Assembly: GCA_002309585.1 (NCBI GenBank)
Contig: DBXN01000072.1
Span: forward strand, 8,449-22,697
DNA from: Verrucomicrobia bacterium UBA1211
GTDB lineage: Bacteria; Verrucomicrobiota; Kiritimatiellia; RFP12; UBA1067
Direction of reading: 5' to 3'
DNA: 14,249 nucleotides
Positions 6,006-12,159 of the stretch are shown in pieces. The notes below the pieces were generated by a model. That model saw nothing but the letters and a program-made list of their open reading frames with translations. It was not told the DNA's origin and did not search any database. Made by a program: the position numbers and the translations under genes. Each line of letters begins with the position of its first letter. Position 1 is the first letter of the stretch.

Positions 6006-7362
6006 ACAGTGTGACGCCGTCTTTGAAGAGGGCGATGGCGCGCATCGCGGCCTGCTCATTCCGGGCCGGAGCGCCGGAGGCGATGGCGAGGATCCGCTGG
6101 GCGAAGGCGTCGGTGTCGGGATTCGCCATCGCGTCCCAGTCGATCCAATAGGGTTTCGCCTGCGCGAGCGCGCTTCGGGAGGCGATTTTGACGGTCGGGA
6201 CCACGCTTCCGAAGGGTGTCCCCCGTCCGGTCGTGAAGAGGATCAGATGGCACCCCGCCGCCGCCAGCGCGGTCGAGGCGACCAGATCGTTTCCCGGCGC
6301 GCTCAGCAGGGTGAGCCCCCGTTTTTTGACCGTCTCGCCGAAAGCCAACACATCCTCCACCGGCATCGTTCCGCCCTTCTGCACGCAGCCGAGCGACTTC
6401 TCCTCCAAGGTCGTGATCCCGCCTTCCTTGTTACCGGGGGAGGGGTTCTCGTTGATCTTCTGACCATGGGAGAGGTAGTAGGATTTGAAACCGTTGATCA
6501 TCGCCACGCACCGGTCGAACACCTCCCGGGTACGGCAACGGCGCATCAGAAGCGTCTCCGCGCCGAACATCTCCGGGACCTCGGTCAGAACCGTCCCGCC
6601 GCCGCGGACGATCAGCCAGTCCGAGAAGCGGCCGACGAGCGGATTGGCGGTTAAGCCGGAGAAGCCGTCTGACCCGCCGCATTTCAACCCGACCGTCAAT
6701 TCCGAAACGGGGATCGGTTCCCTGGCGGTCGGACGGGCCGCATCCAGTTCGCGCAGCAGCGCTTTCCCCCGTTCAAACTCATCACCGGGATCCTGCGCGC
6801 GAAGAAAACGGATGTTGGCGTTGGAGCAATCGCCCAGCCGTTCCCGGAAACAGCCGAGGGTGTTGTTTTCGCAGCCGAGCCCGACCACCAACACGCCGCC
6901 CGCGTTCGGGTGACGCGCCAAGGCGGCCAGTGTCTCTACGGTCCGCTCATGGTCCTCGCCCAGCTGGGAACAGCCGTAGGGATGGGTCAGGGCGATGCCG
7001 CCGCAGAGGGATGCCAGCCGTTCGCAAAGCCCGTTCACACAGCCGACGGTCGGGATCACCCAGATCTCGTTCCGGATGCCGACCCTGCCGTCTGCGCGGC
7101 GGTATCCCTGAAAAACGGGAAGATTCTCCGAAACGGTTTCCGGAGGGGTGAACGCCGGTTCGTAGGTGTAGTCCAGAAGCCGGTCCAGATTCGAGGCGAG
7201 GTTGTGGGTGTGGACCTTCTCGCCCGCCGCGATCGGGGCGGTCGCGTGGCCGATGGGCATGCCATATTTCACAACGGTATCGCCGGGATTCAGCGGCCCC
7301 CGCGCGTATTTATGACCGTCGTCGTGAATTTCGACATTGTCCGCCGGATGGATCACCCGCAT
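6004..7362 (-). CDS. uxaA: altronate dehydratase
   Basis: Dehydrates D-altronate to 2-keto-3-deoxygluconate, the third step of galacturonate catabolism, in the cytoplasm. It has 452 residues, somewhat shorter than E. coli UxaA (about 495). Seen: an N-terminal SAF domain (about 5-75, with HTHNLASN at 51-58), then HPYGCSQ (127-133), GLGCENN (161-167), KCGGSDGFSG (227-236), NENPSPGNKEGGITTLEEKS (304-323) and TTGRGTPFG (377-385), all typical of the UxaA/GarD family. Galactarate dehydratase is the alternative, but uxaB next door supports altronate. The frame is open to 7608, yet the SAF domain starts at ATG 7362. That ATG lies inside the end of uxaB (10-base overlap), suggesting translational coupling; the ribosome site is weak. 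Confidence 0.92.
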   Translation of the reverse strand: MRVIHPADNVEIHDDGHKYARGPLNPGDTVVKYGMPIGHATAPIAAGEKVHTHNLASNLDRLLDYTYEPAFTPPETVSENLPVFQGYRRADGRVGIRNEIWVIPTVGCVNGLCERLASLCGGIALTHPYGCSQLGEDHERTVETLAALARHPNAGGVLVVGLGCENNTLGCFRERLGDCSNANIRFLRAQDPGDEFERGKALLRELDAARPTAREPIPVSELTVGLKCGGSDGFSGLTANPLVGRFSDWLIVRGGGTVLTEVPEMFGAETLLMRRCRTREVFDRCVAMINGFKSYYLSHGQKINENPSPGNKEGGITTLEEKSLGCVQKGGTMPVEDVLAFGETVKKRGLTLLSAPGNDLVASTALAAAGCHLILFTTGRGTPFGSVVPTVKIASRSALAQAKPYWIDWDAMANPDTDAFAQRILAIASGAPARNEQAAMRAIALFKDGVTL

Positions 7363-8621
7363 CGCGCGCCCACTTTCTCCGTCATACCGGGGAGGGTGGT
7401 TAGGTCCATTCCCCAGAAATCCGTCCGCGCCAGAATCGCCTCGACGGCGGGACCGGTTTTGAAGAAGGCGAGGATTTCCGGATTGTCCACCGCCTCCCCG
7501 CTCCGGTAAAACCGGATCAGGGCACCCAGCGAAGCGGTCAGTTCGTCCGGCAGGCGACCGAATTGTTCCAGATAGTCGAGGAGGGTCGGCAGAATCCGGA
7601 CCCGCCATTTGGAGACGCTGTTCAGGGCGATGGAGAGCAGCCGGTGGTGGGCGTAGGGGTTGGCGAACCGCTCCAGCACCGATTCGGCATAGGCCCGTTT
7701 CTCGTCATCCGGGAGGGGAACGGTCGGGAAGATCTCATCGAAGAGCAACCGCCGCAGTTTCGCGCCGAAAACCGCATCGCGCGTGAGTTCGTCCACGCAG
7801 GTGAATCCCGCCAGATGGCCGGCCATCGCCAGTGCGGTGTGCGCCCCGTTGAGGAAACGGACCTTCCGCGTCCGGTAGGGGGTTAGGTCATCGGGATAGA
7901 CCACATGGAATCCCGCGCGCTGAAGCGGGCACTCCGCCTCCAAATCCTGTCCGTTCTCGATCGCCCAGAAGTGGAACGGCTCCGCGCAGACCAGTGTGTC
8001 GTCGCGTTCGCCCAGCAACTGGGCATACCGCTCGGCCGATTCCGGATCCGGGCGGCCGGAGACGATTTGGTCCACCAGCGTGTTGTGGAAGATGCAGTCG
8101 GATTCGATCCAACGCCGTAACGCCGGGTCTTCGACATACCGCAACACGCAATCCCGGAGCGTTTCGCCGTTGCGTTCGATCAACTCGCACGGCAGGAACC
8201 GCAGGCCGGGCAACCCCGCCTTGAACCGGACATTCAGCAGTCGCGCGACCTTCGCGGGAAAGGTGTCGGCATCCGGCCGGTAAACGATGCCCGCCTCGGT
8301 CGTGTTCGACAGGACGATCCGCAGGTCGGGGTCCCGCGCCACGGTCTCGATCGCCGCCCAGTCCCGCTTGGGATTCAGGACACCGCGCACGCACCGGATC
8401 TCCTCGATCCGCTCGACCGCCGTTCCCTGTTCAATGCCGCGCAGAACCACATGGTAGCGTCCGCCGCGCGCATTGAGCAGACGCGCCGCGTCGCTCTCCT
8501 TCTCCCTCGGTTGGACAATCTGGACATGACCGTCGAATCCGGATGACCGATTCATCCCCTCGATCATCCGGTCCGCGAATCCGCGCAGAAAATTCCCCTC
8601 GCCGAATTGCAGAATGGTCAT
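7353..8621 (-). CDS. uxaB: tagaturonate reductase (altronate oxidoreductase)
   Basis: Reduces D-tagaturonate to D-altronate with NADH, the step before UxaA. It belongs to the polyol-specific long-chain (mannitol dehydrogenase) family. It has 422 residues against about 483 in E. coli UxaB. Seen: LQFGEGNFLRGFADRMIEGM (4-23), matching the UxaB-type nucleotide-binding start, SNTTEAG (105-111), NTLVDQIVSGRP (180-191), and the family signature KVRFLNGAHT (253-262; presumed catalytic K253). The very short N-terminus before IQFGEGN is real: upstream in frame there is no start codon before a stop. GGAA lies about 7 bases before ATG 8621. Fructuronate reductase (UxuB) is a less likely alternative. It overlaps uxaA and sits 53 bases after the oxidoreductase gene. 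Confidence 0.92.
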   Translation of the reverse strand: MTILQFGEGNFLRGFADRMIEGMNRSSGFDGHVQIVQPREKESDAARLLNARGGRYHVVLRGIEQGTAVERIEEIRCVRGVLNPKRDWAAIETVARDPDLRIVLSNTTEAGIVYRPDADTFPAKVARLLNVRFKAGLPGLRFLPCELIERNGETLRDCVLRYVEDPALRRWIESDCIFHNTLVDQIVSGRPDPESAERYAQLLGERDDTLVCAEPFHFWAIENGQDLEAECPLQRAGFHVVYPDDLTPYRTRKVRFLNGAHTALAMAGHLAGFTCVDELTRDAVFGAKLRRLLFDEIFPTVPLPDDEKRAYAESVLERFANPYAHHRLLSIALNSVSKWRVRILPTLLDYLEQFGRLPDELTASLGALIRFYRSGEAVDNPEILAFFKTGPAVEAILARTDFWGMDLTTLPGMTEKVGARCG

Positions 8622-8674
8622 AGCGGCATTCCGTTCGCTTTGCGGGCGATACCCTCGGTCTCAACCGGGATACC

Positions 8675-10039
8675 CTATGCGAAATCTTTCATGGAGAAGT
8701 CGCCGCGTGACGGGGCCTTCAGGAAGGCGTTCGCCGCGTCGCAGTTGGTGAACCGCTCGGTGGCGGGATCGAAGCGCAGCGTCTGGCCGGGGAAGCGCAG
8801 CGCGATGGCTCCGATCAGGAGCGCCTGGGTGAAGGGGGCGGCATACGACATCCGGCTGCCGCAATCTTCCGGCTTGCCGTCCCGGATCGCCTGGATGAAC
8901 TGCACGTAGTGGTTGTGGTACTTCAATTCGCGCAGTTTCTGGGCCCACTCGGTCTGAACCTCTTTCGATTCCGCGTTCCAGTCGTGCCCGCCATACGAAA
9001 TGATGGAGGGGTTGTTCTCGTAGATGATCCCGTTGAACGCGCCCTTCTCACCCTCGAACAGAAGACCGTTCTTGTCGAACTGGTAGTTCGGGTGAAGCCC
9101 CGCGATTTGCCCGCGGTCCGGGGCCTTGCTGCTGTTGGTCCAAGTCAGGGTCACGCCGTTCGGGCACTTCGGGGTCGGCCCGAAGGTCAATTCGATCTTC
9201 CCGTTCAGGGGATAGGCAACCGTCACGGGCGAGTCGGCGGTGGCCGTGACCGCGATCGGCAATCCCAGCTCCAGGGTCTCGAAGGCGGGGTCGGCGTTGT
9301 GGATGGCCATGTCGCCGATCGCGCCGCACCCGTAATCCCACCAGCCGCGCCACTTGAACGGCGCCAGCGCGGGGTTGCAGGGATGGAAGGCGGAGGGGCC
9401 CACCCAGATGTCCCACGTCTCTTTCGAGTAGCCCGGGATCATCTGTTCGGCGGGATAGGCTTGCATGCCCTGCGGCCACCATCCGGCCGGGCGGTCGGTC
9501 CAGCAGTAGACCTTCTTGACGTTTCCGATCACGTTTGCGTCGATCAGCACCTTGTAGGCCTTGCCGCGCGGATGGTGCTGGTTGCCCATCTGGGCGACAA
9601 CGCCACGCCGTTTCTGCTCGGTCATCAGCATCTTGCACTCCTCGAAGGTGTGCGCCAGCGGTTTCTGGATGTAGACATGCTTGCCGAGACGCATCGCGTT
9701 CAGACCGACGATGGCGTGCGTGTGGTCAGGGGTGGCGACCGCCACCGCGTCAAAGTCCTTCTCGTGGCGGAACATTTCCCGCCAGTCGGTGTAGGTCGGG
9801 ATGCCGGGGAAGTGCTTGGCCTGCTCGCCCAGCCGGTTCCGGTCCACGTCGCAGAGCGCCGCCACCGTCGCGCCGGCCCTCTGCAGCTCGTTCCGCGTCA
9901 TCACCCCGATACCGCCCGCGCCGACTACCGCCAACCGGATCTGTTTCTTGGGCAGCTCCTGCCCGAACAACTTCGTCGCGGGAATGAAAAACACACCCGC
10001 CCCCGCCAACGTTCCCATAAATGCGCGTCTTCTCATCAT
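8675..10039 (-). CDS. Tat-exported Gfo/Idh/MocA family oxidoreductase
   Basis: A NAD(P)-dependent sugar or polyol oxidoreductase of the glucose-fructose oxidoreductase/inositol dehydrogenase family, 454 residues. The N-terminus has a twin-arginine signal: RRRAFMG (3-9), a hydrophobic stretch (10-20), then ATKLFGQ, so it should be exported folded with its cofactor. The Rossmann start is RLAVVGAGGIGV (35-46). The family EKP motif reads QKP (125-127; K126), a variant I recall from other exported members. The C-terminal domain has GWWDYGCGAIGDMAIHNADP (232-251; D243, H247). Substrate unknown; the neighbouring uxaBA suggests plant-polysaccharide sugars. AAGGAGG lies 4 bases before ATG 10039 and 7 before ATG 10036, so the second ATG may be the true start. 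It is the first gene of a probable operon with uxaB and uxaA. Confidence 0.88.
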   Translation of the reverse strand: MMRRRAFMGTLAGAGVFFIPATKLFGQELPKKQIRLAVVGAGGIGVMTRNELQRAGATVAALCDVDRNRLGEQAKHFPGIPTYTDWREMFRHEKDFDAVAVATPDHTHAIVGLNAMRLGKHVYIQKPLAHTFEECKMLMTEQKRRGVVAQMGNQHHPRGKAYKVLIDANVIGNVKKVYCWTDRPAGWWPQGMQAYPAEQMIPGYSKETWDIWVGPSAFHPCNPALAPFKWRGWWDYGCGAIGDMAIHNADPAFETLELGLPIAVTATADSPVTVAYPLNGKIELTFGPTPKCPNGVTLTWTNSSKAPDRGQIAGLHPNYQFDKNGLLFEGEKGAFNGIIYENNPSIISYGGHDWNAESKEVQTEWAQKLRELKYHNHYVQFIQAIRDGKPEDCGSRMSYAAPFTQALLIGAIALRFPGQTLRFDPATERFTNCDAANAFLKAPSRGDFSMKDFA

Positions 10040-10115
10040 CTCTCCTCCTTGAAAATCAAGTCAAACCGTCCGCGGAATCCGGCCACGCCGACCCCATCCC
10101 TTATCAAATACCCAT

Positions 10116-10143
10116 AGCATAGCATACCGCACGGCTGGATCAA
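10116..10143 (-). promoter_or_regulatory. candidate promoter of the gfo-uxaB-uxaA operon
   Basis: On the minus strand TTGATC (10143-10138) is 16 bases before TATGCT (10121-10116). An overlapping second TATGCT lies at 10126-10121. Each box matches consensus at 4 of 6 positions. Transcription would begin near 10109, about 70 bases before the gene. The only support is position and fit. Confidence 0.35.
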
Positions 10144-10241
10144 ATCCGAAAAGAGCCTAAAATGGGACGGGGCGCAATTCACCGTCGAAGCCTATGATGG
10201 TTGAAAACAACTCTAGCCTATAACTTACCGTTCAGCCACGA

Positions 10242-10269
10242 GACTTCGGACTTCAGACGTCAGACTTCC
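10242..10269 (+). repeat. four degenerate heptamers (GACTTCA type)
   Basis: GACTTCG (10242-10248), GACTTCA (10249-10255), GACGTCA (10256-10262) and GACTTCC (10263-10269) stand head to tail between the Gfo/Idh gene start and the dsbD stop. The exact 7-base spacing over four units is unlikely to be chance. Confidence 0.75.
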
Positions 10270-10279
10270 GTGCTCCGAT

Positions 10280-10293
10280 TCTCAACTCTCAAC
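10280..10293 (+). repeat. two perfect heptamers TCTCAAC
   Basis: TCTCAAC occurs twice in tandem, 10 bases after the GACTTCA array and 25 bases from the dsbD stop codon. The unit differs from the neighbouring array but has the same length. Confidence 0.5.
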
Positions 10294-10318
10294 TGCCCCC
10301 GCCCCACGTTATCCTCAT

Positions 10319-11941
10319 TCACTTTCCTGTGTGAGGCGCGGGCGTGGCCGGGCGGATGATTGCGAAACCGGGGAGGCCACGGATGCCGAGCGCGTGGAGC
10401 AGTTCACGGGTTTTCGGCTCTTCGGGGTCTTCCGCCTGGACGCGGACCACCTGATAGGCGGAGAGCCGTTCCTTGACCGCCGCGTCCCGGAAGGTGGTCC
10501 GTTCCATCACGGTGCAGTTTTTGCACCATGTCGCCCAGCAGTCGATGAAGAGCGGTTTGCCGGCACGGTCCGCTTCCGCCAGTTTTGCGGTCCAGGCGGC
10601 CCGGTCATTTGCCGCGATGGCGTTGGGATCGGCGGTTCCCGCCCCCCGTCGTGCCTGGAGACCCGTGACGGCCACATATCCGTAGTACGCCGCCAGCGCC
10701 AGCAGCAGGACGCCGAATACCTGCTTGACCCGTTTCATCCAGGCGCCCGGTTTAGGGAGGAAGGAGAGACCCATGCCCGCGAAGGGCCACGGGAGCGCCA
10801 TACCCACGCCCAACGCGAAGGGCAGCAAACCCGCCCCCGCGATCCCTTCCGCCGCCAGCGCGCCGGCGAGCACGAGAACCGCCAGGCCGACCGGCGCAAC
10901 ACAGGCGCCCGCCAGAATGGCGGAGAAGGCGCCGGCGACAAACGCCGTGACGAGGCTGCCCCGTTTCCGGTTACGTGCGCTGTGGCCGAAACGGGTGAAA
11001 TCGACCATCAGCCAATCGAACATCGCCAACGCGAAGACGAGAAAGAGCACCGCGACCACCCCGTTGAAGATCGGGGAGGATTGGAAGGAGCCGATGAACA
11101 TTCCGCTCCTGAGGATCAGCCATCCCGCGCCGCCGTACACCAGCGCGATACCGAGTCCGTAGGCACCGCCCAGAAGGAATCCGCGCTGTTTCCCGCTCGC
11201 GGCGCTGCCCGCGCCGATAATCGCCAGATTGATCGGAATCATCGGCAGTACGCAGGGGGTCAGATTCAGCAGCAGACCGCCCAGCAGAACCAGAAAGAGG
11301 GTTAGTCCCATACCGTGCCGCCGGAAAAAGGCCATCGGGTCCTGGAGAAATCCTGCATTTCCCTCCTTCCCCGCATCCCCTTTGCCTTCCGCCTGATCCA
11401 GGAAGGCCAGAAACGCGCCCGTCTTCATGTAGCCGCCGGCGGTGATCACCTGCCGTCCCGCCAATCCGAGCGGATCCTCCGTGTCCGGCGGCGGGGTGTC
11501 CGCTTGGGGTGTTCCGGGTTGGACGGCGGCGAATTTCCCTTTTCCCCAGCGGTAGGTGTGGGTTTCGGGCATGAAACAGGTGGTTGCGTCGCACCCCTGG
11601 AACCCGATCGCGAGTGTCGCGCCGTCGGTTGCGGGTGAGAGGGTACCCTCCACCATGAAATCGGCCGTGTAGACCTCAACCTGTTCTCCGGGCTGGGCGG
11701 GATCCTCTTTGCGGGCGGCGGGCGGGAGGGGATCCACCGTCACCGTACAACCGTCACTTGCCGTCACCTCCAGGGCGGAACGATAGAGGACATGGTGTTC
11801 GGGAACGGTGATCAACGCCCGGAAACGCACACTGTCCCCGCCGGACCGTTCGCCTGCGAGTTTGACGGAGAAGGGCGAAGCCGCCCAAACCGCCATCGCA
11901 AACAAAGTCGCACAGATTCCGATTCCTATTCTTCTCGTCAT
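10319..11941 (-). CDS. dsbD: thiol:disulfide interchange protein DsbD
   Basis: Carries electrons from cytoplasmic thioredoxin across the inner membrane to periplasmic thiol proteins (disulfide isomerase, cytochrome c maturation). It has 540 residues in the full three-part layout. A signal peptide (1-21) comes first. The periplasmic alpha domain (about 22-135) has a cysteine pair in GCDATTCFMPET (C117, C122). The membrane domain (about 211-425, several helices) has its redox pair in NLTPCVLPMIPIN (C230) and AGACVAPVG (C347). The C-terminal thioredoxin-like gamma domain (about 445-540) has WCKNC (472-476; C473, C476) and a cis-proline in RGLPGF (P524). All three cysteine pairs are present, so it should be active. 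ATG 11941 has GGAG 8 bases upstream. It appears to be transcribed alone, divergent from the large exported protein. Confidence 0.94.
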   Translation of the reverse strand: MTRRIGIGICATLFAMAVWAASPFSVKLAGERSGGDSVRFRALITVPEHHVLYRSALEVTASDGCTVTVDPLPPAARKEDPAQPGEQVEVYTADFMVEGTLSPATDGATLAIGFQGCDATTCFMPETHTYRWGKGKFAAVQPGTPQADTPPPDTEDPLGLAGRQVITAGGYMKTGAFLAFLDQAEGKGDAGKEGNAGFLQDPMAFFRRHGMGLTLFLVLLGGLLLNLTPCVLPMIPINLAIIGAGSAASGKQRGFLLGGAYGLGIALVYGGAGWLILRSGMFIGSFQSSPIFNGVVAVLFLVFALAMFDWLMVDFTRFGHSARNRKRGSLVTAFVAGAFSAILAGACVAPVGLAVLVLAGALAAEGIAGAGLLPFALGVGMALPWPFAGMGLSFLPKPGAWMKRVKQVFGVLLLALAAYYGYVAVTGLQARRGAGTADPNAIAANDRAAWTAKLAEADRAGKPLFIDCWATWCKNCTVMERTTFRDAAVKERLSAYQVVRVQAEDPEEPKTRELLHALGIRGLPGFAIIRPATPAPHTGK

Positions 11942-12026
11942 GATTGAGTCTCCGGGTTAAGGTCCGAGGTTGAACGTCCAAAGGGGAAAAACGGCGCCTC
12001 ACCCCTTTCCCGTTCACCATTCCGCA

Positions 12027-12060
12027 AAGGGTATCATATTTTTGGTGTTATGCTACCCTT
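12027..12060. promoter_or_regulatory. 12-bp imperfect inverted repeat, possible operator, in the dsbD / surface-protein divergent region
   Basis: The left arm AAGGGTATCATA (12027-12038) and right arm TATGCTACCCTT (12049-12060) pair at 11 of 12 positions around a 10-base loop. There is no T-run typical of a terminator on either side. The left arm contains a possible minus-strand -10 box TATGAT (12038-12033) about 90 bases before dsbD, so the dyad could be a repressor site or mRNA hairpin for dsbD. Confidence 0.5.
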
Positions 12061-12081
12061 AAATTTGCGGGTCCTTTTCAC

Positions 12082-12116
12082 TTGACAGTGGGGGGGCAGA
12101 CAGGGAAAAATATAAT
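12082..12116 (+). promoter_or_regulatory. candidate promoter of the large exported protein, with long spacer and G7 tract
   Basis: A perfect TTGACA (12082-12087) and a perfect TATAAT (12111-12116) are 23 bases apart, about 6 more than sigma70 prefers. The spacer holds seven consecutive G (12090-12096). At 18 bases the only -10 option is AAAAAT (12106-12111). The boxes lie about 44 bases before the gene start. Confidence 0.5.
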
Positions 12117-12119
12117 TTA

Positions 12120-12139
12120 TTAACGATGGATTGCGTTAA
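12120..12139. promoter_or_regulatory. 6-bp perfect inverted repeat just downstream of the TATAAT box
   Basis: TTAACG (12120-12125) and CGTTAA (12134-12139) form a perfect dyad around 8 bases. It covers the expected transcription start and 5' leader of the large exported protein gene. It could be an operator or leader hairpin, but six-base arms can arise by chance. Confidence 0.3.
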
Positions 12140-12149
12140 ATGTGTAAAC

Positions 12150-12153
12150 GAGG
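12150..12153 (+). promoter_or_regulatory. Shine-Dalgarno site of the large exported protein
   Basis: GAGG, 6 bases before ATG 12160. A tandem AGCATG (12157-12168) places a second in-frame ATG at 12166, 12 bases from GAGG, so the first is preferred. Confidence 0.65.
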
Positions 12154-12159
12154 TATAGC

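Noticed and set aside
7363..7608. An 82-codon N-terminal extension of uxaA
   Set aside because: It lies inside uxaB, its translation is Gly/Arg/Pro-rich and unlike the family, and the SAF domain begins at ATG 7362.
8909..10117. A 402-codon open frame on the plus strand opposite the Gfo/Idh gene
   Set aside because: Antisense shadow; the minus-strand frame has a Tat signal, Rossmann motif and ribosome site, while this one has none.
10189..10221. Direct repeat AGCCTAT (10189 and 10215) and the small GTTG/CAAC dyad between the copies
   Set aside because: Seven- and four-base matches in an AT-richer gap are expected by chance, and nothing nearby gives them a role.
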